Notes: generated by a model not told the origin, from the letters alone. 64,000 nt of DNA from Peptococcaceae bacterium (GCA_017656185.1 JACDOK010000004.1:1-64000), one strand, 5' to 3'; positions 5,800 to 15,654 are shown, counted from the stretch's first letter. Program-made: numbers and translations.

Positions 5800-7284
5800 T
5801 TAGTCCTGCCCTTGCAAGGTTCTAATGTAATTTATAGCCCGGTCAAGGCGCTTTATACACTCGTCTTTACCCAGAACGGCGATAATATCGAAAAGACCCG
5901 GGCCCATCGTTCTACCTGAAAGTGCCAGGCGCGTCGGGTGAATTAAGGCGGCACCTTTGATGCCCATTTCGTCAATTACTTTGCGGTAGGCTTTTTCCGT
6001 CTCTTCCACCGTAAACGACTCCACTCGAGCTAACGCATCCCTTCCCCGGGAAAGGATTTCTACAACTTCGCCCGGTTTCTTGGCAAAGTGCTTACGCACA
6101 CCTTTTTCGTCATATGTAAAGTCATCTTTAAAGAAATAGGTCGCTGCCTCCGCAAGCTCGGCCAAAGTATGCACCCTGGAACGAACGGCGTCGATCACTG
6201 TTGTTAAGTACTCCAAATCTTTACCAGACGGATCTTTACTTATGAGCCCTTTTGCTTTAAAGAAAGGTACGGCTCTAGCAACAATTGTGTCCAAAGGCAG
6301 CTCGTTAAGATACTGCGCGTTCAACCAGGTCAGTTTACGTACATCGTAAATGGCCGCGCTCTTGTTAACGGCCTCCAGGGAGAAATCACGTACAATTTCA
6401 TCGAGAGTCATTTTTTCACGGTCATCGCCAGGCGACCATCCCAAGAGAGCCAAGTAGTTGACAATAGCTTCAGGTAGATAACCCTGCTCGCTGAATTCCT
6501 CTACCGCCGTAGCACCGTGCCGTTTTGACAGTTTGGACCGGTCAGGTGCCAGGATCATCGGCACGTGAGCAAAATAAGGCAGCTCGTATCCCAAGGCCTC
6601 GTAGATAAGGATTTGTTTGGGCGTATTGGACAGGTGTTCTTCGGCTCTTATTACGTGCGTGATACGCATCGCAGCATCATCAACCACGCAGGCGAAATTG
6701 TAGGTAGGCATACCATTGGACTTCATAATGATAAAATCGTCAAGGGTGGCATTATCGAAAGAAACCTCACCGCGAATCAAGTCGCGTACCACGACCTGAC
6801 CCTCTTGGGGAACTTTTAGCCGCAAGGTCGGTTTGATCCCCGCCGCTTCTTTAGCCTGCCGTTCCTCCTCCGAAAGACGGCAACAGCGCCCGTCATACCG
6901 GGGAGCCTGTCCCTTTCGGCGCGCCTCTTCACGCATAGCGGCCAATTCCTCTTTGGTGCAGTAACAGGGATACGCCAACCCTTTATCCACCAACTGCTGC
7001 GCCGCCGCCCGGTATATTTCAACGCGTTCCGACTGCCGGTAAGGACCGTACGGCCCTCCTTTGTCAGGCCCTTCATCCCATTCCAAACCCAACCATGCCA
7101 GCGTTCTACCGATCTGTTCTGCAGCCTCGGCGATAAAACGTTCGGTATCGGTGTCCTCCAGACGCAGCACCATTACGCCGCCGTGGCTGCGCGCAAACAG
7201 CCAGTTAAAAAGGGCCGTTCTGGCCCCGCCGATATGTAAACTGCCGGTAGGGCTCGGCGCAAAACGCACCCGTATCTGACTCAT
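5800..7284 (-). CDS. gltX: Glutamyl-tRNA synthetase
   Basis: Class I aminoacyl-tRNA synthetase of 494 residues charging tRNA-Glu with glutamate. Motifs: FAPSPTGSLHIGGARTALFN at the N-terminus (HIGH-type) and DRSKLSKRHGA (KMSKS-type) mid-protein; the C-terminal half is the anticodon-binding helical domain. ATG 7284 follows AAAGGAGAG; longer upstream reading is not supported. The gene lies directly upstream of tRNA-Gln(CTG) and tRNA-Glu(CTC) on the same strand, both possible substrates if the enzyme is non-discriminating. In such bacteria Glu-tRNA-Gln is amidated by GatCAB, which is not in this window. Confidence 0.95.
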   Translation of the reverse strand: MSQIRVRFAPSPTGSLHIGGARTALFNWLFARSHGGVMVLRLEDTDTERFIAEAAEQIGRTLAWLGLEWDEGPDKGGPYGPYRQSERVEIYRAAAQQLVDKGLAYPCYCTKEELAAMREEARRKGQAPRYDGRCCRLSEEERQAKEAAGIKPTLRLKVPQEGQVVVRDLIRGEVSFDNATLDDFIIMKSNGMPTYNFACVVDDAAMRITHVIRAEEHLSNTPKQILIYEALGYELPYFAHVPMILAPDRSKLSKRHGATAVEEFSEQGYLPEAIVNYLALLGWSPGDDREKMTLDEIVRDFSLEAVNKSAAIYDVRKLTWLNAQYLNELPLDTIVARAVPFFKAKGLISKDPSGKDLEYLTTVIDAVRSRVHTLAELAEAATYFFKDDFTYDEKGVRKHFAKKPGEVVEILSRGRDALARVESFTVEETEKAYRKVIDEMGIKGAALIHPTRLALSGRTMGPGLFDIIAVLGKDECIKRLDRAINYIRTLQGQD

Positions 7285-7352
7285 TACCAAAATCTCTCCT
7301 TTTGCTTGTGATACGCCTACTATTATATTGCCCTGTTCTTGGTAATGTAAAG

Positions 7353-7895
7353 TCACAAATGGGAAACATGTTCCAATGCGAGTAAACGCTTTTTCCACGC
7401 GAGTCCACCGGTAAAACCGCCCAACCGACCGTTGGCACCTACTACACGGTGTCAAGGTATGACAATGGGTGTCCGGTTGCAGCGCATTACCTGACCTACG
7501 GCACGAGCGGCACCCGGTCGACCGACCCGAACAGCAACATCCCCGTAGGAAACAACGCTGCCGTATGGTATCTCTTTTACCACCCGAAGGACGGCTCTCT
7601 GAAACTCCGTATAACCGTCCATATCAAGGGGTAAATCTTCAAAGCCAACCGGATGGCCTGAGAGGTACTTGTGGAGCAGCCGCACAAGGCTTGTCCACTG
7701 CCTCGTGCTCCCGGTACCGGGAGGCGAGTCCAATATCCCGGCACTCTGCCCGGCATCAACCATTCGGACCCGGGCTAAAGCCGTCACGGCATCAGGCTGC
7801 GGCAGGGATAACGCCCATAAACCGCGTGCAGATAACGCCCCTGCTATCCAACCCCAGTCCGGGACATAAAGCACTTGTGCCCGCAAATGCACCAT
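7353..7895 (-). CDS. ogt: O6-alkylguanine-DNA alkyltransferase with selenocysteine at the active site
   Basis: Direct-reversal DNA repair protein that moves an alkyl group from O6-guanine to its own nucleophile. The frame from ATG 7895 has the family's PYGSVVSYGDVA and GRPGAARAVGQVMRCN and then TPIVIP-U-HRVV, with TGA (7454-7452) exactly where the methyl-accepting Cys of IPCHRV lies. Beyond it the family motifs continue (GRLGGFTGGLAWKKRLLALE) to TGA at 7353; total 180 residues, Sec148. A hairpin with loop GGTCG starts 15 nt after the TGA. Read conventionally the protein would lack its active site. It is downstream of the GT20 gene by 22 bases and ends 68 bases before gltX. Confidence 0.88.
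7419..7436 (-). promoter_or_regulatory. Candidate SECIS of ogt
   Basis: Minus strand: GCCAAC, loop GGTCG, GTTGG(G)C, beginning 15 nt after the TGA. Distance and GGTC loop are very close to the E. coli fdhF SECIS. The hairpin lies inside coding sequence that also encodes conserved residues. Confidence 0.75.
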
Positions 7896-7917
7896 CCTTT
7901 AAAACAATCCTCCGGCC

Positions 7918-9291
7918 CTATCCGGATGCTTGCCGTCCTGGTACAGTAAACTTTTTCCCATCATGTGTCCATTCCGTAGGATACGCCTGTTTTCCTTCTT
8001 TATCATTGGCCAGGACTTTTAAAAAAGATTGCAGCCACCATTCAAAGTTACAGCGGACCACCCTTTGCCGCCAAACGGTTAAAAGGCGATGCTGTTCCTC
8101 CCCCGGCATCTCAACACCCGCCTTTATTTTATCAGCAAAAGCGTACGGTTCATAAGGATTTACCATTAGTGCTCCGGGAAAATCGTTGACTGCTCCGGTA
8201 AATTCACTGAGGAGCAGCACTCCCCTACCTTCATTTTTCAAGGCCACGAATTCCTTGGCTACCAGACTGTGCCCGTTTCTCAGGGGTGTTTCCAACATTA
8301 CATCGGCCGCCTTGTAATAAGCCGCAAGATCAGCCGGGTGAAATAGACGATAGAAATAGTGAACGGGCACCCAGTCATCGCGTCCATACTTGCCGTTTAA
8401 ACGCCCTACAGCCTCGTCTATCCGGCTTTTTAAACGTTGATACTCCGGCAACCCCGCCGTATCGGGGGTTACAATCTGCACCAGGCTTACCGGGCCGCGA
8501 TAGGCGGGGTATTGATCCCACAGCACGTCCAGAGCCGCCAGTTTTTCCAGTATTCCATTAGTGTAGTCCAAAGAGTCTACACTTAAAATTACACAACGAC
8601 TGCCAATATTTTGCCTCAACTTATGGGCTGCTGCAGCTACCCGGGGACATGCCGCCATACCCTGCAACTTGTTCCAGGACACTCCTACCGGAATGGTTGT
8701 AACCCGCACCCGCCGCTCCTTAAAGCTGATCGTTCCTTCTTGATGGTTAACCTTTTTACCCAGCAAACGTTCGGTGCACGCCAGAAAGTTAGAGGCATCG
8801 CCGGTATCGTGAAAACCGACGACATCACTACCCAAAAGACCTTCCAACAACTTGTCGGCCCAGGGTAATAAATCAAGAATTTCAGGGGGAGGGAAAGGAA
8901 CATGCCAGAATAAACCTATGCCGCCACATACAACCCTCGAACGTATGAAGGCGGGTAGAAGGGCCAGGTGGTAGTCGTGTACCCACACCAGCTGATCTTT
9001 TCGACACTCATTTGCAACCACAACGGCAGCCTTTTTATTAATTTCAAGATAGGCCTTCCAATACTTTTCTTTGAAAACACACCAGTCAATAGAATAGTGA
9101 CAAAGTGGCCATAGAGAACGGTAGATAAAACACTTGAGCTCAACATTACTTTCATCCGGCGGCAAAACAATCTTACGGCAGTTAAAGGATACCTGATCAA
9201 GATCTCCACATTTTTCTAAGCTTACCGTCCTCAAACCCAAGGCCACCCACAGCACCGAAAGCCTCTCACCAGGAATCTTTTCAGATCGCAT
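7918..9291 (-). CDS. GT20 trehalose-6-phosphate synthase-like glycosyltransferase
   Basis: 457 residues of the OtsA family, which joins glucose from a nucleotide sugar to glucose-6-phosphate. Seen: VWVHDYHLALLP, GLFWHVPFPPPEI, VDSLDYTNGI, RLNGKYGRDDW and LLLSEFTGAVNDF. Two departures matter. The protein starts (ATG 9291 behind GAGGTGAGCCT) after the point where OtsA has its N-terminal VSNR and GGL loops, so roughly 35 residues that bind glucose-phosphate are missing. The usual RDGMNLVAKE is RNGHSLVAKE. Another sugar-phosphate or polyol acceptor is therefore possible. Middle gene of a GT4, glycosidase, GT20, ogt run on the minus strand. No OtsB-type phosphatase is adjacent. Confidence 0.75.
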   Translation of the reverse strand: MRSEKIPGERLSVLWVALGLRTVSLEKCGDLDQVSFNCRKIVLPPDESNVELKCFIYRSLWPLCHYSIDWCVFKEKYWKAYLEINKKAAVVVANECRKDQLVWVHDYHLALLPAFIRSRVVCGGIGLFWHVPFPPPEILDLLPWADKLLEGLLGSDVVGFHDTGDASNFLACTERLLGKKVNHQEGTISFKERRVRVTTIPVGVSWNKLQGMAACPRVAAAAHKLRQNIGSRCVILSVDSLDYTNGILEKLAALDVLWDQYPAYRGPVSLVQIVTPDTAGLPEYQRLKSRIDEAVGRLNGKYGRDDWVPVHYFYRLFHPADLAAYYKAADVMLETPLRNGHSLVAKEFVALKNEGRGVLLLSEFTGAVNDFPGALMVNPYEPYAFADKIKAGVEMPGEEQHRLLTVWRQRVVRCNFEWWLQSFLKVLANDKEGKQAYPTEWTHDGKKFTVPGRQASG

Positions 9292-9308
9292 AGGCTCACC
9301 TCAATACT

Positions 9309-11489
9309 TTATATCTCTATCGTCACGCGGGCATCCCCCTCTTTGCGAAGCAGGTAACAGTACGTCCGGCCCCGGTTGCGCGCAAAACCCAAGTCTACGA
9401 TACCATTGCCGACCCGGAGGTTTTTAATATTCAGCTCACGCAACCAGGAAGGTAACACGGGCGTCTTAATCTGCAAACCCTCCGGCGAACAAGTTATGCC
9501 CAAAAGAGACTGCAGCAGGGTAAAAATACACCCTACGGCCCAGGCTTGCGGGTCACACGCCACGGGATAACGTACTGGGCCTCCGATGGGCCGGCGGGTG
9601 AACCCACAGAATAACTCGGGCAAACGGTAATAATTGAAATGTAATGCCGCGTTGTACAAGCTATCCGCAAGCTGTTCCAACTGGGATAACAAGCCGTAAT
9701 TTCGGAGCCCGGCAGCAATAATGGCATTATCGTGCGGCCAGACCGAGCCGTTGTGATAACTCATGGGGTTATAAGCCTTTTCCAGCTTGCTCATAGTGCG
9801 AATACCCCATCCGGAAAACATATCGGGCTGGAAAAGCCGATCCGTTATTTTCCTGGCTATATCGGGATCTACTATCTTCGCAAAGAGACAGTGACCCATA
9901 TTGGAAGTTACGGTAGTAATCAAATTCTTATTGCCGTCCAAAGCCAGCCCGTAATATTCACCGTCGGATACCCAGTAATCCCGGTGAAACTGGTCACGCA
10001 AGGCCCGCGCCTTCCGCTCGGCACGCTCGGCTTCTGTTACGTCGCCCAGTTCCCGCAGTAACCTGCTCGCTACCACCAGGGCATAATAATAGTACGCCTG
10101 CACCTCAACCAAAGCAATCGGAGGCGATACCAAGGCATTGTTCTTATCCACAATCGCGTTCCACGAATCTTTCCAGCCTTGGTTAGTCAGGCCCCCTTCG
10201 GCCTTCCGAAGATATTCGATATAACCGTCGCCGTCCATGTCACCGTAATGATAGGCCCACATCAAAGCCTTATGAAGGGCCTCTTGCATCTCGCACAAAA
10301 AATCTTTGTCCCCGGTCCAGGCATATAACTCCCCAAGGACAATAATGAACAACAGGGTGGCGTCCACTGAACCGTAGTATGGGGTATGGAGAACTTCCCC
10401 GCATTTGGCCATTTCACCCCGGCGCAGCTCGTGCAGGATTTTTCCGGGCTCTTCATCACGGCTCTCATCGACTTCCGTGCCCTGGTAGTGCTTGAGATAA
10501 CGCAGCGTTTCACGAGCAATATCCGGGTTAAGAATTAAAGTCTGCCAAGAAGTTATTAAAGAATCACGGCCGAAAGGAGCAGCATACCAGGGTATACCCG
10601 CTTCCACAATCGTACCTTCCGTATAGGAAGTAAAAAGGGACCGCAAATCGGTAATAGTACGTTCCATCATTTGATTGAAAAGGTCGTTATTACTGGAAAA
10701 GGTAGTGCAGTCTGTTTGCCACTTACGGTAATCGCGGGCCTGTTCCACCGCCGTATTGAAAAAGGATAACGCTACCGCCCGGCTGTTACGGCACTCCAAA
10801 CTTTCCCCGGCATCCAGGTTTAATAGAGGGGTAATTTTCCACGTCAGGTATTGTTTTTGATGCGGCAGCAGGGTTATTTTAAAAGTGGCTAAAGCCCGGT
10901 CAACTTCCAATTTTAAATCGTCGGGCACGGGTTCAAACGCTACCCTCGTCCCCCTTACAATCCCGTCCAAACCACGATACCGCAGTATGAAACAACTTTC
11001 GGTACTTACCGGGAAAAACAAATCTCCTCGCCGTGCCCTCTCCGTTCCGCGAATCTCAAAAATGTCGCGGAAATCCGCCGCCATCAGGATGCGCAGGTGA
11101 AGGGTCACGGGAAAAACATTATAGTTAATCAGGCGTAAGCGCTGATAAAAACTTCCCCGCATTACACGCAACAGGCGCAGGTGCAGCGACTGCATCGGCA
11201 CAACCTTACCATCTGCTGAACGCATTTCTATATTGGTCAGCTCCACTTGACCGAAATGGCTTCCCCGCGTACTGGCCGATAACAATACCGGTCGCGTGTT
11301 TTCCAGGTAATGCTCCAAGCAGCTTAAGAATCTTGTATCCCGGTAATAAAGGCCCAACCCCCCCATATTACCGTCCGGCACGTCACCGTTAGGAAAGGTG
11401 GTAAGAAATAGCTCTCCTTCCTTGAGAACCTCAAATTCATCTTGAATATCTTTTGGTTCAATATGCAGCTCATCCATACGAACTATCAC
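9309..11489 (-). CDS. Glycogen-debranching-type glycosidase (amylo-alpha-1,6-glucosidase family)
   Basis: 726 residues. N-terminal beta domain (EFEVLKEGELFLTTFPNGDV ... YYRDTRFL) typical of GDE_N_bis, then an (alpha/alpha)6 barrel with PWYAAPFGRDSL, GLTNQGWKDSWNAI and NPMSYHNGSVWPHDNA. It likely hydrolyses alpha-glucosidic links in a cytoplasmic glucan or in the product of the neighbouring transferases. The GTG start at 11489 overlaps the TGA of the upstream GT4 gene (GTGA), showing translational coupling; ATG 11477 is an alternative start. Seventeen bases separate it from the GT20 gene. Confidence 0.85.
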   Translation of the reverse strand: MIVRMDELHIEPKDIQDEFEVLKEGELFLTTFPNGDVPDGNMGGLGLYYRDTRFLSCLEHYLENTRPVLLSASTRGSHFGQVELTNIEMRSADGKVVPMQSLHLRLLRVMRGSFYQRLRLINYNVFPVTLHLRILMAADFRDIFEIRGTERARRGDLFFPVSTESCFILRYRGLDGIVRGTRVAFEPVPDDLKLEVDRALATFKITLLPHQKQYLTWKITPLLNLDAGESLECRNSRAVALSFFNTAVEQARDYRKWQTDCTTFSSNNDLFNQMMERTITDLRSLFTSYTEGTIVEAGIPWYAAPFGRDSLITSWQTLILNPDIARETLRYLKHYQGTEVDESRDEEPGKILHELRRGEMAKCGEVLHTPYYGSVDATLLFIIVLGELYAWTGDKDFLCEMQEALHKALMWAYHYGDMDGDGYIEYLRKAEGGLTNQGWKDSWNAIVDKNNALVSPPIALVEVQAYYYYALVVASRLLRELGDVTEAERAERKARALRDQFHRDYWVSDGEYYGLALDGNKNLITTVTSNMGHCLFAKIVDPDIARKITDRLFQPDMFSGWGIRTMSKLEKAYNPMSYHNGSVWPHDNAIIAAGLRNYGLLSQLEQLADSLYNAALHFNYYRLPELFCGFTRRPIGGPVRYPVACDPQAWAVGCIFTLLQSLLGITCSPEGLQIKTPVLPSWLRELNIKNLRVGNGIVDLGFARNRGRTYCYLLRKEGDARVTIEI

Positions 11490-12685
11490 CCGTTACTTGC
11501 AGCATTAATTTTTGCTCCACCTTCTTCAATTATGCGCCGGTAAAAATCCAGCGTATGCGTAATCATAATTTCCTCCGCGAACCGGTCTTCAGCCAGCTGC
11601 CTTCCATTGCGACCCATATTTGCGGCAAGGCTGGGCGATGAAAGCAGCACATCACATTTCTCCGCAAGGGTCTCGGGGTCTCGTTTGGGAATCACGAACC
11701 CGTTAAAACCGTCTTTGACCACCTCCGGCATACCGCCGGCATCGGTTACGATGATGGGTTTGCCGGTGGCCATGGCCTCGAGCATTACGAGCCCGAATGG
11801 TTCCTCAAAAGACGAGGGGTAAACTACGATGTCGGCCATGCGATACATCGCGGGTATTTCATCCCAGGCAAAAAACTTAATAAAGACATGATCCTTAAGA
11901 TCAAAGTCTTCGATCATCTGCCTGATCTGAGCGATTTCCCGTTCTTGATAACTGCCCCAATCAACCGTTTTTTCAGTTCCTGCCAGCACCAGCATTACAT
12001 CGGGGTGTTTCGGCTTGATCCGGGCTAAAGCTTTTACCACCACATCGGACCCCTTAGCCAGGGACATGCGTGCCGGATGAAAAATTACCCTTCGTCCTTG
12101 CAGTTGTGCATATAGACCTGGACATTTATGTTCATCGGCGGAGGAAAATTTGTCCAAGTCAATTCCATGGTGAATAACCGTAACCCGTTCAGCAGGATAA
12201 CCACTGCGTATCATTTCCCGGGCAATAAAATGACTGACACTTATGATACCGTCCCAGACATTACGATATTCCAGCATCTGTTCCCAAAGCGCATCTTCCC
12301 ATACATTATGCGCCGTAAGAATGAGCGGAACGGCCATTTTTCTGCTTATGTCCGCCAGTGCCTCGGCGTGTACCGGGCTGAAATAGTGCATATTATGAGC
12401 GTGGATGAGATCAGGACTGACCTTTTGGATAAAAGTTTTTAATTCCCTCTGGATGTTAGAAGAATGGTATGCAATTAATTCCGGGGATAAAGAATTCAAA
12501 TCCATAAAAGGAGAACGGGTAATTTGCATTCCCCTCCAGACATATGATTCCGGTTTCTTTAGAGAACCGGTTAAAAGATATACCTCACAACCGCGTTGGA
12601 TCAAACCCGGACCCAACATAACCAAATGAGTCTCTACCCCACCAATAATTGGTGGAAAGGCCCAGTGAAGCATAGCAACACGCAC
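11486..12685 (-). CDS. GT4 glycosyltransferase
   Basis: 399 residues with GT-B fold. N-terminal LHWAFPPIIGGVETHL is the acceptor-domain loop, HAHNMHYF follows, and the C-terminal nucleotide-sugar site reads SSFEEPFGLVMLEAMATGKP with the EX7E-like pair. GTG 12685 lies eight bases after AAGGAGG. It heads the GT4-glycosidase-GT20-ogt run, so its sugar product is probably handled by the two downstream enzymes. Substrate cannot be read from sequence. Upstream 230 bases are AT-rich promoter space shared with divergent selD. Confidence 0.85.
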   Translation of the reverse strand: MRVAMLHWAFPPIIGGVETHLVMLGPGLIQRGCEVYLLTGSLKKPESYVWRGMQITRSPFMDLNSLSPELIAYHSSNIQRELKTFIQKVSPDLIHAHNMHYFSPVHAEALADISRKMAVPLILTAHNVWEDALWEQMLEYRNVWDGIISVSHFIAREMIRSGYPAERVTVIHHGIDLDKFSSADEHKCPGLYAQLQGRRVIFHPARMSLAKGSDVVVKALARIKPKHPDVMLVLAGTEKTVDWGSYQEREIAQIRQMIEDFDLKDHVFIKFFAWDEIPAMYRMADIVVYPSSFEEPFGLVMLEAMATGKPIIVTDAGGMPEVVKDGFNGFVIPKRDPETLAEKCDVLLSSPSLAANMGRNGRQLAEDRFAEEIMITHTLDFYRRIIEEGGAKINAASNG

Positions 12686-12917
12686 CGGTAAACCTCCTTA
12701 CTATTACTAAAATTTACTATAATTAATATTTTATAATATATTGTAATTAATGTAAATTATACCTAATTGAACCTGAACCCTTTGGTAAGACGAGGTGCTA
12801 TTATAACAATCAGTAATAGTTAATAGGAAAAATATTTTTTATTACGAAGAAAGTGCTAAGATATTCACCAGAAATGTGATTCAAACTAAACAAATGAAGG
12901 TACGGAGGTAAATTGGA

Positions 12918-13958
12918 ATGGGATCATATAAATTAACGTCAATGACCACCAGCTCCGGCTGAGCGGCAAAAATAGGGCCCCAAACCCTGGCACAAGTTTT
13001 GTGTCATTTACCCGAGACCAAAAATAAAAATTTGATTATTGGCATCGATACATCCGATGATGCCGGGGTATACAGATTAAATGAATCTACCGCTCTCATC
13101 CATACGGTGGACTTTTTTACCCCGGTGGTGGACGATCCCTATTATTTCGGACAAATAGCCGCCGCCAATGCCCTCAGCGATGTATACGCTATGGGTGGTA
13201 AACCCCTCACGGCCATGAACATCATCTGTTATCCCGCCAAAGACGGCGACCTGGAAACACTGGCACGGATTCTGATCGGCGGGGCCGAAAAAGTTCAGGA
13301 AGCAGGCGCCGTTATCATTGGAGGCCACAGCGTTGAAGACCGGGAACCCAAATACGGGTTAGCCGTAACTGGCATTGCCCATCCCGACCGGATTGTCGCC
13401 AATAATACGGCACGGCCCGGCAATAAATTGATTCTTACTAAAGCTTTAGGTACCGGCGTGATTACAACTGCCCTCAAAGCGAACCTTGTTTCCGAAGAGC
13501 TTTTAAAGGACGTTATCGCCCAAATGGCCACCCTCAATGCCAAGGCTGCCGAGGCCATGATGGAGGTCGGGCCCGACGCCTGTACCGATATCACCGGTTT
13601 CGGCCTGTTGGGACACACCTTCGAAATGGCCAAAGCAAGTAACGTTGCACTGACCATATACTCAAAAGAAGTACCGCTTATAAAAGGGGTTGTTGAATTG
13701 GCATCTATGGGATTACTCCCCGGTGGAGCCCACGCCAATCGCTGTTACCTGGCGGACAATGTATCCTTCGGCCCGGACGTTCCCCTAGCCGTACAGGACT
13801 TAATGTTCGACCCCCAAACATCAGGAGGTCTTTTGATTAGCATAGCTCCTGAAAAGGCCGATATTCTAATGGATAAACTTTTGGCAGCGGGAGTCCATCA
13901 AGCACGGTTAATCGGGGAAGTTACCGAAGGAAGAGGGGGAAAGATTGAGGTAGTATAG
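12918..13958 (+). CDS. selD: Selenide, water dikinase (selenocysteine-containing)
   Basis: Makes selenophosphate from selenide and ATP, the Se donor for Sec-tRNA. ATG 12918 (behind ACGGAGG) opens MGSYKLTSMTTSSG-U-AAKIGP, with TGA at 12960-12962 as Sec15 where other SelD have Cys or Sec, followed by the essential Lys three residues on. The rest shows DDAGVY, HTVDFFTPVVDDPYYFG, GGHSVED and TDITGFGLLGH. Total 346 residues, the usual length. A hairpin follows the TGA. It is monocistronic with a terminator at 13992. Its presence supports the Sec reading of the other TGA genes; selA, selB and selC are not in the window. Confidence 0.95.
12989..13005 (+). promoter_or_regulatory. Candidate SECIS of selD
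   Basis: GGCACAA, loop GTT, TTGTGTC: a 7-bp stem with one G-T pair and GU in the apical loop, 26 nt after TGA 12960. Confidence 0.65.
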
Positions 13959-13991
13959 GATAAATGTCTATGCTTTTAGCCAAAAGAAAAA

Positions 13992-14015
13992 CCCGCGGTC
14001 AACCGCGGGCTCTTT
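13992..14015. terminator. Bidirectional terminator
   Basis: CCCGCGGT CA ACCGCGGG followed by CTCTTTT (plus) and TTTTTC (minus); ends selD and the convergent symporter gene. Confidence 0.8.
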
Positions 14016-14036
14016 TACTTATTGCTTTACTGTTTC

Positions 14037-15620
14037 TTATTTTATAGACCGGCTCATTCCCGGCAGAGTCACCGTTTGTTCCTGGGGTTGGGTAAGCAGA
14101 CTTACTACCACCAGCATCAATGACGACAGGGGTAGGCTGAATACAATGGGGTCTACAACTGTCCAGGGGAACCCTGCCAGCGTTTCCCGGCCGAAAATAT
14201 ATTGGCTGATGCCAAAGGCAGTGGCCTCTTTGGCGTGCAAAAAGGTCATTGTGCTTAAACTTACCAGTAAACCGGTAACCATTGAAGCAATGGCCCCCGC
14301 CTTTGTGGCTTTCGGCCAGAAAAGAGCCGCCGTATAAACCGGAAGAAAGGTAGCGGCACAAATCCCGAAAAAGGTGGCGGTAGCCACCGCTACGATACTT
14401 ACGGGGAGCTTATAGCACAGAAATACCGTAACCCCCAATGCCACTAAAATACCCAAACGATTAACCAGTAAACTTGCCTTCTGGTAGAAGTCATAACTGG
14501 CCGCCGAGCCGATAGCGTGAAACTGGCCGCTTAGGGTAGACATAGCCGCCGCCAAGAGCGTCAGCATAAAGATATAGGCAAACCATTCCGGCATAGCTGA
14601 GTTGATATACAAGGGAATAATGGTATCAATATTGGGTTTTCCAGTGGCCGGATCAACTGCCGCCATTAAGGAAATCTTCCCCAATGTATTATGGAAATAG
14701 ACGTTGGTAAGCGGACCTACGACATAGACCACTCCTACCGTAAGCAGGAGAAAAATCCCACCAATAATCACTCCACGGTTCAGTTCCCGGGGACCTTTTA
14801 CCGTCAAAAAGCGTACTACAAGCTGTGGTTGTGCCAGAACACCGATACCAACGCCTGCAATAAGTGAAGACACCATAACCCACCAATACTCCGATCCCAA
14901 TTCGGGAAAACTAGTCCATCCCATGTGCCCTTTGGCTGCCAGTCCTTCCGGCACCAGTGATCCCAAGTTTGTTAAAGCCTGATGCGCGGTGGTAACCCCA
15001 CCAAGGTTTACATAAGTGTATACCAAAAGAATGATCATCCCAATGACCATAATGGTTCCTTGAAGAGCATCGGTATAAAACACACCCTTCAGCCCGCCGA
15101 TCATCACGTACGCCCCAACGATAACGGTCAAACCAATGATAACCACTTTGTAATCCAAGCCTACGGTCTGTTCCACAAAGCGAGCCGCCCCGATCATCAC
15201 TGCCGCCGCGTACAGCGGCATTGCCACAACAATAATGGCCGCACCGAGTTTTCTAATAAAATCCGATTGGAAATGCCGCCCGATAAGCTCCGGGAAAGTA
15301 CGCGCCCCCAACTTTTTACCCAGTATGGCGGTACGCTTTCCATACAGCACAAAAGCCAGAAAGACGCCAATGAATATATTGGCAAAAACTAACCATAAAA
15401 GTCCCATCCCAAATAAAGCAGCAGCCCCGCCAAACCCTACAATGGCCGACGTGCTGATGAATGTTGAGCCATAAGCGGTAGCCATTAGGAACGGGTGGGC
15501 ATTGCCACCTGCCACCAAATAGTCACTGTTGGATTTGGTTTTGCGATACCCCAGGTATCCTAAAAATGCAACCACACCAAGATAAAGAACCACCAGTACG
15601 AACATACTGAAAGAGCTCAT
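14037..15620 (-). CDS. SSS-family sodium:solute symporter
   Basis: 527 residues with about 13 membrane helices. Family features: GYRKTKSNSDYLVAGGNAHP after helix 1, GSTFISTSAIVGFGGAA, GGLKGVFYTDALQG, LTLLAAAMSTLSGQFHAIGS. These are typical of SSS carriers for monocarboxylates or related solutes; the substrate is not defined by sequence. ATG 15620 follows GAAAGGGG. The 35-residue protein encoded 34 bases upstream belongs to the symporter small accessory family, so the two are very likely one transport unit. Confidence 0.85.
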   Translation of the reverse strand: MSSFSMFVLVVLYLGVVAFLGYLGYRKTKSNSDYLVAGGNAHPFLMATAYGSTFISTSAIVGFGGAAALFGMGLLWLVFANIFIGVFLAFVLYGKRTAILGKKLGARTFPELIGRHFQSDFIRKLGAAIIVVAMPLYAAAVMIGAARFVEQTVGLDYKVVIIGLTVIVGAYVMIGGLKGVFYTDALQGTIMVIGMIILLVYTYVNLGGVTTAHQALTNLGSLVPEGLAAKGHMGWTSFPELGSEYWWVMVSSLIAGVGIGVLAQPQLVVRFLTVKGPRELNRGVIIGGIFLLLTVGVVYVVGPLTNVYFHNTLGKISLMAAVDPATGKPNIDTIIPLYINSAMPEWFAYIFMLTLLAAAMSTLSGQFHAIGSAASYDFYQKASLLVNRLGILVALGVTVFLCYKLPVSIVAVATATFFGICAATFLPVYTAALFWPKATKAGAIASMVTGLLVSLSTMTFLHAKEATAFGISQYIFGRETLAGFPWTVVDPIVFSLPLSSLMLVVVSLLTQPQEQTVTLPGMSRSIK

Positions 15621-15654
15621 ATCCCGCTTCTGCCCCTTTCATTTAACAACGTTA

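Noticed and set aside
5470-5919. Plus-strand open frame over both tRNAs and the end of gltX
   Set aside because: Antisense to tRNA genes and gltX, without coding character.
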